DNA from: an uncultured Fenollaria sp.
Lineage (GTDB): Bacteria > Bacillota > Clostridia > Tissierellales > Peptoniphilaceae
Length of the DNA: 31,958 nt
Reading direction: 5' to 3'
Assembly (NCBI RefSeq): GCF_934202865.1
Contig: NZ_CAKPYL010000011.1
Location: 1-31,958, forward strand
This document shows positions 1 to 7,597 of this stretch, one piece after another. The position numbers and the translations under genes were made by a program. How positions within the stretch are numbered: the stretch's first letter is position 1; the number at the start of each line of letters is the position of its first letter. The notes under the pieces were generated by a model. The model did not search any database and was not told where the DNA came from. It worked only from the letters and a program-made list of their open reading frames with translations.

Positions 1-2143
1 AGCTTAATAGTTCTTTATTTTCAATTAGCTTTTCTCTATCGAAATCATCATTTGTCTTATATATAAGCTCATCAAATAGCGCTTTTAGCTCGGATATCTT
101 GATATCTAGATTGATGTTGACTATGGCGTCGTCCATATCCTCTACAGTTACTAAACCTTGGCCGTTGATGCTAACGCTTGTAAGTACTTTCTTCCACGAG
201 TTTTTAAACATCGCGGATATACCCTTGATCTTTTTGCCATCAACAAGTCTTGATCTCATCTCTTCAAGTGACTGTCTTAGCTCTTTTTGATTCATATCAG
301 CTGGGTAGATAAGTCTCTTGCCTCTTAGGTGCTCAACGTTTCTATCGTAGTAGTCATCAAGCTCTGTGATTAGCTCTGTTAGTCTAATGTAGCTCTTCTT
401 ATCAGCATTGCCTGCCTTGGCACTAACAATGACTTTGATTTGCCAATCTTCTAGCTCGTCAAGACTATTGATATAGTCAATCTTTTCGTAGATATCGCTA
501 AAATCTTCATCAGCCTTGCCATGGTAAAGTGCATTTTGATCAAGGTAGACTCTTTCCTTTAAAGTGATATTTCTTCTGATCTCTTCCTTAAGCGTCTTCG
601 CTCTAAGAAGTGCTGCATCCATCGCATCTATAGTCTTTTCAAGGTCTTCTGGATTAAGTATGCTGTTTGGATCTGGTAGACCTATATTTAATTCTTTTTC
701 GTCCTCTCTCGTAAGAGCCTCGTTTGAGTAGTACAAAAAGTCTATGTCTCCCTTTGATATCGGTAGCGCCTCATATAGCTTAACCTCGCCCGGTATCTTG
801 TTTAGACCGTCGTGATCATGCAAAAATCTTGCCGCGTCTATTGGGCTGAAGACTTCTTCACCTATATTAATACTCTTTAGCTCAGATGATTTGATGCTAA
901 AGATTTTCTTTCTTGTTTCGTTAAGTCTCTCGATAAGAATGTTTCTATCCATATTGAGCTTTTGTATCTTTTCTTTAAGCTCTTCTATGGAGTGATTGCT
1001 TATATAATCAGTGATCGAGTCGATGGACTTCTCCATGTCCTCGTTGTTGTCGTCAATAGTCGATACGCAAAGGGCTCTGATCTCTTCTTGAGTCATGCTC
1101 TTTAGTACAGATAGTGCCTTCTTTGTTTGTGAAGCGACTAAAACAGTTTTGCCTCTTGCAAGTATATCGCCCAATAGGTTCGCTATGGTATGCGTTTTAC
1201 CTGTGCCCGGCGGTCCTTGCACCAAAACAGTATCGTAGTTAGCGATTCTCTCGGCTACTTCAAGCTGCTCCTTGTTCGCTTCCTTAGTGAATAAAACGCT
1301 TTGCGAGATGCCCTCGATGTTTCTGATCTTGTCCTCAAGCGTTTCTGCTCTCTCTTCTGTTTCCTTTTCCTTGATGTTTACGCCGCATAGATTAAGTAGG
1401 CTCTTGTTCACTTCCGAACCCTTTTCTATGGACTCAATCATCTCGTCAAGATTTTGTATAAAGTCAGTCTCTTTATTTCTTAAGAATAATAGTGGTCTAT
1501 TGATTATGGTGAAAGCCTTATCCGTTTCGCTCACACCAGCCTCTTCATAAGATGAGTCCGTATGTAACCTCTTCGCCATAGACTTCATTAGCTCAGCCAT
1601 TGACGCTGTGTCAAATGGGTGGTAGTAGTTCATGGAGATGTGCTCCATGATATTCTTTAGCTCCAAGTGATTAATACTGTCAATCATTGATATTAGCTTG
1701 ATATCAAGAGTCATGTCTCTGTTTGTATCGCGTATCGCTATACTATCTTTCCTTGAGTCAAAATCAATTGCCGCCCTCTTTATTAATATAGGATGATAGA
1801 TATTGGCATCGTATTTAGATATTAAAATGCCATTGGCAAAGACTAATTCATATAGGTGCGATTCGTTCTCAAGCTTGTAATATAGCTCTCTGAACTCCTT
1901 GAATAAATTTTGCACTCTAATATCTTCTTGCGTTTTTTGCGAATAAGGTCTAGTGATTCTAAGGATCACGTCGCTCGTCGAATCGCTTCCGCAAGAAAAG
2001 TAGAGGAATTTATTGTTAAGGTTAATCTCGTCCAAATACTTGTTCCAAAGCTCGTCCTTAACGTTTAATATAGGCTTGTACTTGTCGTCAATAGTTTGCC
2101 TAATGTATTTAAATAATGAAATTACTCTTTGTCTCTCGTCCAT
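1..2143 (-). CDS. Large SF1 (UPF1/DNA2-like, COG1112-type) helicase, N-terminal 714 codons, cut by window edge
   Basis: The frame is open from an ATG at 2143 to the left edge, so at least 714 residues are present and the C-terminus is missing. About 300 N-terminal residues are unassigned and carry no clear motif. A Walker A motif GPPGTGKT follows near residue 310 (about 1197-1220), in the context typical of SF1 nucleic-acid helicases. After it comes a long charged, probably coiled-coil insertion, a common feature of COG1112-type helicases. Walker B and the later helicase motifs must lie outside the window. AGGAG sits 5 bases before the ATG. The start lies 12 bases after the stop of the upstream membrane-protein gene, so co-transcription is likely. 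Such proteins occur both as housekeeping helicases and as defence proteins fused to nucleases; the missing C-terminus would decide. The helicase class is fairly sure, the role is not. Confidence 0.75.
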   Translation of the reverse strand, partial: MDERQRVISLFKYIRQTIDDKYKPILNVKDELWNKYLDEINLNNKFLYFSCGSDSTSDVILRITRPYSQKTQEDIRVQNLFKEFRELYYKLENESHLYELVFANGILISKYDANIYHPILIKRAAIDFDSRKDSIAIRDTNRDMTLDIKLISMIDSINHLELKNIMEHISMNYYHPFDTASMAELMKSMAKRLHTDSSYEEAGVSETDKAFTIINRPLLFLRNKETDFIQNLDEMIESIEKGSEVNKSLLNLCGVNIKEKETEERAETLEDKIRNIEGISQSVLFTKEANKEQLEVAERIANYDTVLVQGPPGTGKTHTIANLLGDILARGKTVLVASQTKKALSVLKSMTQEEIRALCVSTIDDNNEDMEKSIDSITDYISNHSIEELKEKIQKLNMDRNILIERLNETRKKIFSIKSSELKSINIGEEVFSPIDAARFLHDHDGLNKIPGEVKLYEALPISKGDIDFLYYSNEALTREDEKELNIGLPDPNSILNPEDLEKTIDAMDAALLRAKTLKEEIRRNITLKERVYLDQNALYHGKADEDFSDIYEKIDYINSLDELEDWQIKVIVSAKAGNADKKSYIRLTELITELDDYYDRNVEHLRGKRLIYPADMNQKELRQSLEEMRSRLVDGKKIKGISAMFKNSWKKVLTSVSINGQGLVTVEDMDDAIVNINLDIKISELKALFDELIYKTNDDFDREKLIENKELLS

Positions 2144-2155
2144 TTCTTCTCCTAT

Positions 2156-3301
2156 CTATGCTAATAGTGTAAATAGTATGTGTGCTGAAAAGCCAGCTGC
2201 TAAGCCGCCTATAGTGTGTGCGAATATTGATTTGCCTGCTAGATCGTTATAGCCAAGGGCATCCATCATCGCAATATGTGTAGAAAGATAGCCTGACCAG
2301 CACATGCAGATAGCTGTGAAGACAGCTATGTCTGAGGCATTTGCTGCACCTGTATTAATTAGTTCAGGTACTAGGCCTATAGCAGCTCCTGCTGAACCAA
2401 GTGCTGTGATTGGAACGGCTATGCACTTGCCCGATGTAAAACCGAATAATGGCTTGATTATAAAGCTTAGTTTGTCCGCAATCATTGGAAGTAGCTTTAC
2501 TCCTTCCTTTGCAGCGCCTGTGTAAAGCCCATCTGGTCCCGGTCCATTAGTTAGTATAAGTACCACGGTGCAGATAAGTATAACACCCGGAACTATTGAT
2601 AAGCCCATGTCTACACCTATCTTGCCTCCATCTAGTAAGGCGTCTATAAATCTATTGAAAATCGATCCTTCTCTAACTGGTCTTAGGTCCATAGTTGCCT
2701 TAGATGCGTCTGCATCGCCGACAGCCATCGCCTCAAGACCAAATTTCTTCTTGGTAAATATCATCATAATTCTAACACTAACGATAGAGCCGATGATTGC
2801 TCCTAAATTACCTATAAGCGCTGCCTTTATACTGCCGTCTATCTTTAGTCCCATCATAGTAGTAGTCGTGATAAATCCCATACCAAAGGCTGTGCCTATG
2901 TTTGTCAAGACTGGCACTTGATATTTTTTGAAATACCTTAAAAAGTTTTTATCCTTAGCTAGAGCAAGTATCGATGGGTTATCTGATAAGTAGCATGTCA
3001 AAACGCCGACAGATGCCGCTCCCGGCAAATCGTATATCGGCTTCATTAGTTTTGACAAGAGCTTATTGATTAAGGATATAACACCAAACTCGCTTAGTAT
3101 GGCCGATAGTCCTCCTGCAACTACGGCTATGGCCATGATATAAAAGCAGACTTCCATAAGCAAGGCATAAGCTGTATTCATAAAGGTATTGATTAAGTTA
3201 ATGGCTCCCATCTTAGATGAAAGATAGTAGAAAAAGGCAAATAGTACTGCCAAAAAGATAAATGTTTCTAAGCTGATGGCTTTTTTAAATTTTCTTTCCA
3301 T
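2156..3301 (-). CDS. Polytopic membrane protein with nucleoside-recognition (GATE) domain; possible transporter paired with cyuA
   Basis: The 381-residue protein is strongly hydrophobic, with about eight to ten predicted membrane segments starting at residues 11-27. The segments around residues 60-170, with many Gly/Ala/Thr and the DLPGAASVG and FGMGFITTTTMMG stretches, resemble the GATE (nucleoside recognition, PF07670-like) fold of several transporter families. The assignment is by general resemblance. The ATG at 3301 has AGGAA upstream and lies 19 bases after the cysteine desulfidase stop, so the two are probably co-transcribed. E. coli pairs its desulfidase with a dedicated cysteine importer of a different family, so a substrate-transport role here is a reasonable inference, not shown. 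Nucleoside transport is an alternative suggested by the domain name alone. Confidence 0.6.
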   Translation of the reverse strand: MERKFKKAISLETFIFLAVLFAFFYYLSSKMGAINLINTFMNTAYALLMEVCFYIMAIAVVAGGLSAILSEFGVISLINKLLSKLMKPIYDLPGAASVGVLTCYLSDNPSILALAKDKNFLRYFKKYQVPVLTNIGTAFGMGFITTTTMMGLKIDGSIKAALIGNLGAIIGSIVSVRIMMIFTKKKFGLEAMAVGDADASKATMDLRPVREGSIFNRFIDALLDGGKIGVDMGLSIVPGVILICTVVLILTNGPGPDGLYTGAAKEGVKLLPMIADKLSFIIKPLFGFTSGKCIAVPITALGSAGAAIGLVPELINTGAANASDIAVFTAICMCWSGYLSTHIAMMDALGYNDLAGKSIFAHTIGGLAAGFSAHILFTLLA

Positions 3302-3320
3302 AATTTTTTCCTGTTAAAAT

Positions 3321-4604
3321 TTATTTTATAATCTCAAGCATCACGTCGTCAACTCTGTTAAACGCGCTTCTGCAAAGAAGTCCAACGTTTTTGATAGTGT
3401 CTTCAATAGTGCCTGAAACAACTCCGACATTTTCCTTAGGAGTGCAGCCGTTAAGTGCTAAAAACGCGCTAAGTACTGCTTCGCCTGCACATGTCGATAG
3501 CTTTAAGGAGCAAGTATTTTTTGCCCCGTCGCAGATAAGTCCAGTAAGGTTTGCAAACATGTTTGAGCAAGCGCCTTCGATTTCTTCGTCTGTTCCACCC
3601 ATCATCATGGTGATGCCTGCTGCAGCGCCAAGTCCAGCTGCTATAGCACAGCCGCACATGCCAGATAGCTTTCCTGAGAAAGTCTTGACAAAACGATTGA
3701 TGGCGTGACCGAAGTATATCGCTCTAATCATGTCTTCTTTATCTAAGTCGAATTCTTCATATATTAAGTATACAGGTATGATAACGTTGATGCCTTGGTT
3801 ACCGCTGCCGCCGCTTGTCATAACCATGCAGTTACCGCCACTCATCCTCATATCAGCAGCTGCCGCAGTTAATATTCTGGTTCTTGTATAGGCATCGTTT
3901 GAAATTATGTTTTTGTTCTCCATCTTCTTAAGGCTTTGTCCTAAAAGATTCGAGTTTTTAAGCTTAAGTCCCTCATTTGCAGCGCGCATATTCATCTCAA
4001 CGCCCTCTTCAATAAAGGCAAGCTCTTCCATTGGCGTATATAAGACAAGCTCTTTAATCTTTTTAAGAGTAAGTTTTGACATAAATTCCTTCACATCGTC
4101 CTTTGCTTCGTCTAACTTATTCTCATAAAGAACTTCGTCATCCACTTTTATGTATTCAACATTAGTATGTCCCTTTTGTAAAAGGCCCTCTACTGTCATG
4201 TCGTCAAATTTTAAACTCATCTTAACGTATATGTCAGGTGTATCTTCATCGTAGCTTAGCTTGATATTTAAAGTCTCTCTAAGCTCCTTCGCTCTAGCTA
4301 TCATCTCGTCAGTAAATTTAGTTAAAACAAGAAGGCCGTCGTCCTTATTGCCTCCGCTTAGGCCCAAGATAGCTGCAAGGTCAAGACCGCAAGTACCAGT
4401 ATTAGGTATAGTAACGCTCTTACCATTCTTATAGATGTTCTTGCTAACAACTACATCGATCTCATTAGCCTTAGCAATGTCATCTTTTATGTACTTTTTT
4501 ATAAACGCTCCAAGGTAACACACGGCGATGGGCTCGGTGCATCCAAGGGCAGGCATGGTATCTTCTTTGATGATATCAAGAAGCTCCTTTTCTTCATTAG
4601 TCAT
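3321..4604 (-). CDS. cyuA: L-cysteine desulfidase / L-serine dehydratase alpha-like (UPF0597, YhaM/CyuA family)
   Basis: The 427-residue length matches the UPF0597 family. The signature GCTEPIA lies at residues 21-27 (Cys22). The C-terminal half has the cysteine-rich region expected to hold a [4Fe-4S] cluster: an MCGC motif, then Cys358 and Cys365 in the ICDGAKNTC stretch, and a glycine-rich AAGLGAAAG segment. Family members convert L-cysteine to pyruvate, ammonia and sulfide in the cytoplasm; related SdaA-type enzymes use serine, so serine activity cannot be excluded. AGGAG precedes the ATG. It is the first gene of a minus-strand operon with the GATE membrane protein and the helicase, and is divergent from tryptophanase, so the two promoters share about 180 bases. 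Family assignment is firm; cysteine specificity is inferred. Confidence 0.85.
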   Translation of the reverse strand: MTNEEKELLDIIKEDTMPALGCTEPIAVCYLGAFIKKYIKDDIAKANEIDVVVSKNIYKNGKSVTIPNTGTCGLDLAAILGLSGGNKDDGLLVLTKFTDEMIARAKELRETLNIKLSYDEDTPDIYVKMSLKFDDMTVEGLLQKGHTNVEYIKVDDEVLYENKLDEAKDDVKEFMSKLTLKKIKELVLYTPMEELAFIEEGVEMNMRAANEGLKLKNSNLLGQSLKKMENKNIISNDAYTRTRILTAAAADMRMSGGNCMVMTSGGSGNQGINVIIPVYLIYEEFDLDKEDMIRAIYFGHAINRFVKTFSGKLSGMCGCAIAAGLGAAAGITMMMGGTDEEIEGACSNMFANLTGLICDGAKNTCSLKLSTCAGEAVLSAFLALNGCTPKENVGVVSGTIEDTIKNVGLLCRSAFNRVDDVMLEIIK

Positions 4605-4636
4605 AGTATCACTCCTAAAAAATAATCTCCAAGATG

Positions 4637-4665
4637 ATTATAACACAAAAAAGTCTTTACTTCAA
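4637..4665 (-). promoter_or_regulatory. Sigma-A promoter of cyuA operon
   Basis: On the minus strand, TTGAAG (4665-4660), a 17-base spacer and TATAAT (4642-4637) form a near-consensus promoter. A TGT before the -10 gives an extended -10 element. It is about 32 bases before the cyuA start and back to back with the tnaA promoter. Confidence 0.75.
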
Positions 4666-4711
4666 TGATTTTAAAAAGGAGAGAATGGTTTTTTATAAAA
4701 TATTTATTCTC

Positions 4712-4740
4712 TTGACTTTCATATGCTAAAAGCTTATACT
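4712..4740 (+). promoter_or_regulatory. Sigma-A promoter of tryptophanase gene
   Basis: TTGACT (4712-4717), a 17-base spacer and TATACT (4735-4740) give a strong promoter about 45 bases before the tnaA ATG at 4786. A 6-base inverted repeat GAGAAT/ATTCTC (4681-4686 and 4706-4711) ends right at the -35 box and could be an operator, though it may be chance. No leader peptide like that of E. coli tnaC is apparent in the short 5' UTR. Confidence 0.75.
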
Positions 4741-4785
4741 AGAATTAGTGGACTAAGCTCACATAAAATTCAAAGGAGGTATATT

Positions 4786-6432
4786 ATGAGTGAAAAATAT
4801 CCATTAAATGTTCCTACGCCAACACACTTTACATATGTGGTTAAGGACCTTCCAAAGGTAACAGTAGAAGAGCGTGAAAAGGCACTTAAGGCAACTCACT
4901 ACAACGAGTTTGCGTTTCCATCGGGGCTCTTAACTATTGACATGCTATCTGACTCGGGTACGACTGCCATGACTAACACTCAGTGGTCATCGATGTTCTT
5001 AGGTGACGAGGCATATGGCAGAAACACTGGCTACTACGTTCTTCTTGATACTTTTAGAGACATCTTTGAACGCGGCGGCGAAAAGAACTGGAAGAAAACT
5101 CTAGATCTAGTTAGAACTGATTGCAGAGACGTTAAGAAGATGATGGACGAAGTTTATCTGTGCGAGTACGAAGGCGGCCTCTTCAATGGCGGCGCAGCGC
5201 AAATGGAAAGACCTAACTCCTTTATCATTCAACAAGGACGTGCTGCTGAATCGGTTCTTATGGAGATAGTTAGAAATATATTGACTGAGCGCCATCCAGG
5301 CAAGGTCTTCACTATACCATCGAACGGTCACTTCGATACAACTGAAGGCAATATCAAGCAAATGGGCTCTATACCAAGAAATTTATATAACAAAAAACTT
5401 TTATATGAAATACCTGAGGGCGGCAAATATGACAAGAATCCATTCAAAGGCAATATGGACTTAGAAAAATTAGAAGAGCTAATAAATGCTGTCGGAGTTG
5501 AAAACGTTCCACTAATCTTTATGTGCATCACTAACAACACTGTTTGCGGTCAACCCGTATCCATGGCGAACATAAGAGAAGTAAATAAAATCGCTCACAA
5601 ATACGATATACCACTTATCTTTGACGTGGCTCGTTGGGCAGAAAACTCTTACTTCATCAAAATGAATGAAGAAGGCTACAAAGACAAATCCATCGCCGAG
5701 ATAGCGACTGAGATGTTCTCATACTGTGACGGCTTCTGTATGTCAGCTAAAAAGGATGGCCACGCTAATATGGGCGGCATGCTAGCCTTTAGAGACAAGG
5801 GGCTATTCTGGCAAAAGTTCTCTGACTTTAATGAAGACGGCTCCATGAAGATGGATGTCGGCGTAAGACTTAAAGTTAAGCAAATCTCTTGCTACGGCAA
5901 CGACTCCTATGGCGGCATGAGTGGCCACGACATCATGGCACTAGCTGTTGGTCTATATGAGAGCTGCGATTTTAATTACATGGACAGCCGTGTTAAGCAA
6001 GTCGAGTACCTTGCTCAAGGCTTCTACAAGGCAGGCGTTAAGGGCGTTGTCCTACCTGCTGGCGGTCATGCAGTCTACATCAACATGGACGAGTTCTTCG
6101 ATGGCAAGCGCGGTCACGATACTTTCGCTGGACAAGGATTTTCGCTTGAACTTATTAGGCGCTACGGCATAAGAGTTGCTGAGCTTGGTGACTTCTCAAT
6201 GGAGTATGACCTTAAGACGCCTGAGCAACAAGCTGAACTAGCAAACGTAGTTCGCTTTGCAATAGACAGAAGCAGACTTACTCAAGAGCACCTTGATTAT
6301 GTTATAGCAGCTGTCAAAGCACTTTATGAAGATAGAGAAAGCATTCCAAATATGAAGATACTTTGGGGTAAGAACTTACCTATGAGACACTTCCACGCAT
6401 TCTTGGAACCATATAAACACGAAGAAAAATAA
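4786..6432 (+). CDS. tnaA: Tryptophanase (L-tryptophan indole-lyase), long form
   Basis: This PLP beta-eliminating lyase converts tryptophan to indole, pyruvate and ammonia. The start at 4786 follows AAAGGAGG with 6 bases between; the longer in-frame ATG at 4723 lies inside the promoter. The protein has 548 residues against about 470 for E. coli TnaA, the surplus including an extra stretch around residues 93-145 before the PLP-phosphate motif QQGR (149-152). The Schiff-base lysine is the second Lys of SAKKD (Lys323). Two sites that separate tryptophanase from tyrosine phenol-lyase point to tryptophanase: the GIRVAELGDF segment lacks the phenol-lyase Arg (MER) and resembles TnaA AVEIGSF, and the C-terminal MRHF keeps the TnaA-type His where phenol-lyase has Phe. 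It is monocistronic with its own terminator. Activity on cysteine or serine is also likely, as for other tryptophanases. Confidence 0.88.
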   Translation: MSEKYPLNVPTPTHFTYVVKDLPKVTVEEREKALKATHYNEFAFPSGLLTIDMLSDSGTTAMTNTQWSSMFLGDEAYGRNTGYYVLLDTFRDIFERGGEKNWKKTLDLVRTDCRDVKKMMDEVYLCEYEGGLFNGGAAQMERPNSFIIQQGRAAESVLMEIVRNILTERHPGKVFTIPSNGHFDTTEGNIKQMGSIPRNLYNKKLLYEIPEGGKYDKNPFKGNMDLEKLEELINAVGVENVPLIFMCITNNTVCGQPVSMANIREVNKIAHKYDIPLIFDVARWAENSYFIKMNEEGYKDKSIAEIATEMFSYCDGFCMSAKKDGHANMGGMLAFRDKGLFWQKFSDFNEDGSMKMDVGVRLKVKQISCYGNDSYGGMSGHDIMALAVGLYESCDFNYMDSRVKQVEYLAQGFYKAGVKGVVLPAGGHAVYINMDEFFDGKRGHDTFAGQGFSLELIRRYGIRVAELGDFSMEYDLKTPEQQAELANVVRFAIDRSRLTQEHLDYVIAAVKALYEDRESIPNMKILWGKNLPMRHFHAFLEPYKHEEK

Positions 6433-6444
6433 TTTATATACGCT

Positions 6445-6475
6445 AATGGCGGCACTTTATGTGCCGCCATTTTTG
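6445..6475 (+). terminator. Rho-independent terminator of tnaA
   Basis: A perfect 11-bp stem AATGGCGGCAC / GTGCCGCCATT (6445-6455, 6461-6471) with loop TTTAT is followed by a T-run, 12 bases after the tnaA stop. Confidence 0.9.
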
Positions 6476-6487
6476 TTCTGCGCGCAT

Positions 6488-6518
6488 AAAAATAGAGATG
6501 CGAATAAAATCACATCTC
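6488..6518 (-). terminator. Terminator of the yedF operon
   Basis: On the minus strand an 8-bp stem with one G-U pair (6518-6511 with 6502-6495) and an 8-base loop is followed by TATTTTT. It begins 2 bases after the DUF951 stop codon, facing the tnaA terminator. Confidence 0.6.
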
Positions 6519-6520
6519 CA

Positions 6521-6724
6521 TCATCTTATGCTAATAAATTTTCCGTCTCTATAAATTTTTCTCACGTACTTCTCAAAGTCCTCTTTACTAAAGCCTATCA
6601 CTCTATCGCATTTGCTGCACTTAAGAGTAACGCCTTCATCCATTGATATGATTTTAAATTCATCACTGCCACATGGGTGGGCCTTCTTCATCTTAACAAG
6701 ATCATTTTGCTTATATAGAAGCAT
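6521..6724 (-). CDS. DUF951 family small protein
   Basis: The 67-residue protein matches the DUF951 pattern: an N-terminal small beta domain (YKQNDLVKMKK), then HPCGSDEF, then LKCSKCDRVIGFSKEDFEK. The three cysteines in C-x(n)-CxxC arrangement suggest a small metal site, possibly zinc. The molecular function of the family is not established. Its start overlaps the stop of the DUF3343 gene by about one base, so it is the last gene of the yedF operon and is probably translationally coupled. Confidence 0.8.
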   Translation of the reverse strand: MLLYKQNDLVKMKKAHPCGSDEFKIISMDEGVTLKCSKCDRVIGFSKEDFEKYVRKIYRDGKFISIR

Positions 6725-6939
6725 TAGTAATCAAAGACCTCGCCTTCAATTTTCTTGTCCTCGATCAGTTTATTTACTCTGTCAAGGTCATCCTTGTTAA
6801 AGACTATTGACAAGCCGCAAGACAAGCTAACGTGTCTTGGTGTTGGTATCATCTTGTACTCGATTGCTTCACTCTTAAAAACGCCTTCAGCAAGTATTGC
6901 GTGGTGAGTTGAGTTGAAGCTTAAAACGTATCTCTTCAT
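6724..6939 (-). CDS. DUF3343 family protein (putative Se/S carrier-like)
   Basis: The 71-residue protein has the DUF3343 pattern: a leading beta strand (YVLSFNSTHHA), an AEGVFK helix, the TPRHVSLSCG centre with a single cysteine (Cys41) and a C-terminal helix. Pfam describes this domain as a putative Se/S carrier-like family; no enzyme activity is known to me. It sits directly between yedF and DUF951 with start/stop overlaps on both sides. In anaerobic Firmicutes this neighbourhood is usual for YedF, so a role in moving sulfur or selenium on the conserved cysteine is inferred from context. Confidence 0.8.
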   Translation of the reverse strand: MKRYVLSFNSTHHAILAEGVFKSEAIEYKMIPTPRHVSLSCGLSIVFNKDDLDRVNKLIEDKKIEGEVFDY

Positions 6940-7514
6940 TATGATAAAACTATGTTTCTATCTGCCTTTTCTAATGTTTCATAGATAGTGTACATATTAG
7001 AGATTTCGCCAACTGCAAGCTTTTCTTTTAAGCCGTAGAAGTCTAGACAAGTACCGCATGAAATGATCTTAACGCCATTGTCTGCCATGTTCTTAATGTC
7101 TTCAAGCACTTCGCTGCCTTCACAAGTTAATTTAACTCCGCCATTGAAGAAGACTATAGTCTTTGGTAGTGGAGCTGTTTGTGAAACTGTATATAAGAAG
7201 CTCTTGATAAGTATTGCGCCAAGCTTTTCGTCGCCGTGGCCCATAACGTTAGTGCCTACACCTATAACAAATGTTTCGTCGTCTGCTTTTACTTCAACAG
7301 CGTGATCTTTGTTGATAGTTACTTTGTAGTCTTCGCCCACTTCTTCAACTGTAGCCTTAAGTCCCATGGACTCAGCTAGTCTTGATAAGTTTTCAGTAGC
7401 AACCTTGTTATCTACAAGTGTGCAAACTACACCTGTTTCCATTGCGTCCAATTCTTTCTTTGTTAATATAACTGGCTTTGGACATGCCAATTTTCTTGCA
7501 TCTATTTCCTTCAT
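6939..7514 (-). CDS. yedF: YedF, sulfurtransferase-like selenium metabolism protein (TusA + DsrE-like)
   Basis: The 191 residues form two domains. Residues 1-70 are TusA/SirA-like with the diagnostic LACPKP motif and its persulfide-carrying Cys11. Residues about 85-191 are DsrE-like, with a second CGTC motif near residues 155-158 that probably accepts or passes the sulfur or selenium. YedF-type fusions are found mainly in organisms that use selenium and are thought to help deliver it for selenophosphate synthesis, though direct biochemistry is limited. GGAGG precedes the ATG, and a promoter lies about 25-50 bases upstream. No selD or selA is in the window, so selenium use is inference. Confidence 0.85.
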   Translation of the reverse strand: MKEIDARKLACPKPVILTKKELDAMETGVVCTLVDNKVATENLSRLAESMGLKATVEEVGEDYKVTINKDHAVEVKADDETFVIGVGTNVMGHGDEKLGAILIKSFLYTVSQTAPLPKTIVFFNGGVKLTCEGSEVLEDIKNMADNGVKIISCGTCLDFYGLKEKLAVGEISNMYTIYETLEKADRNIVLS

Positions 7515-7534
7515 AAATACCGCCTCCTACTTAT

Positions 7535-7563
7535 AATTTATACTTAAAATAGATTTCTGTCAA
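7535..7563 (-). promoter_or_regulatory. Promoter of yedF operon
   Basis: On the minus strand a consensus TTGACA (7563-7558) is followed by TATAAA after 15 bases or TAAATT after 17. Either could serve as the -10 box, about 20-25 bases before the yedF ATG. Confidence 0.55.
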
Positions 7564-7597
7564 GATATTTTATACTATTATAAATAATTCTTATACT

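Noticed and set aside
99..2252. Short plus-strand frames opposite the helicase and GATE genes
   Set aside because: They are shadows of long minus-strand genes with clear motifs and lack ribosome binding sites.
4723..4785. Upstream ATG extension of tryptophanase
   Set aside because: It overlaps the promoter and the transcript start, while a strong AAAGGAGG precedes 4786.
4786..6432. Tyrosine phenol-lyase
   Set aside because: The MER arginine needed for the phenol ring is absent (AEL instead), and the C-terminal His of tryptophanase is present.
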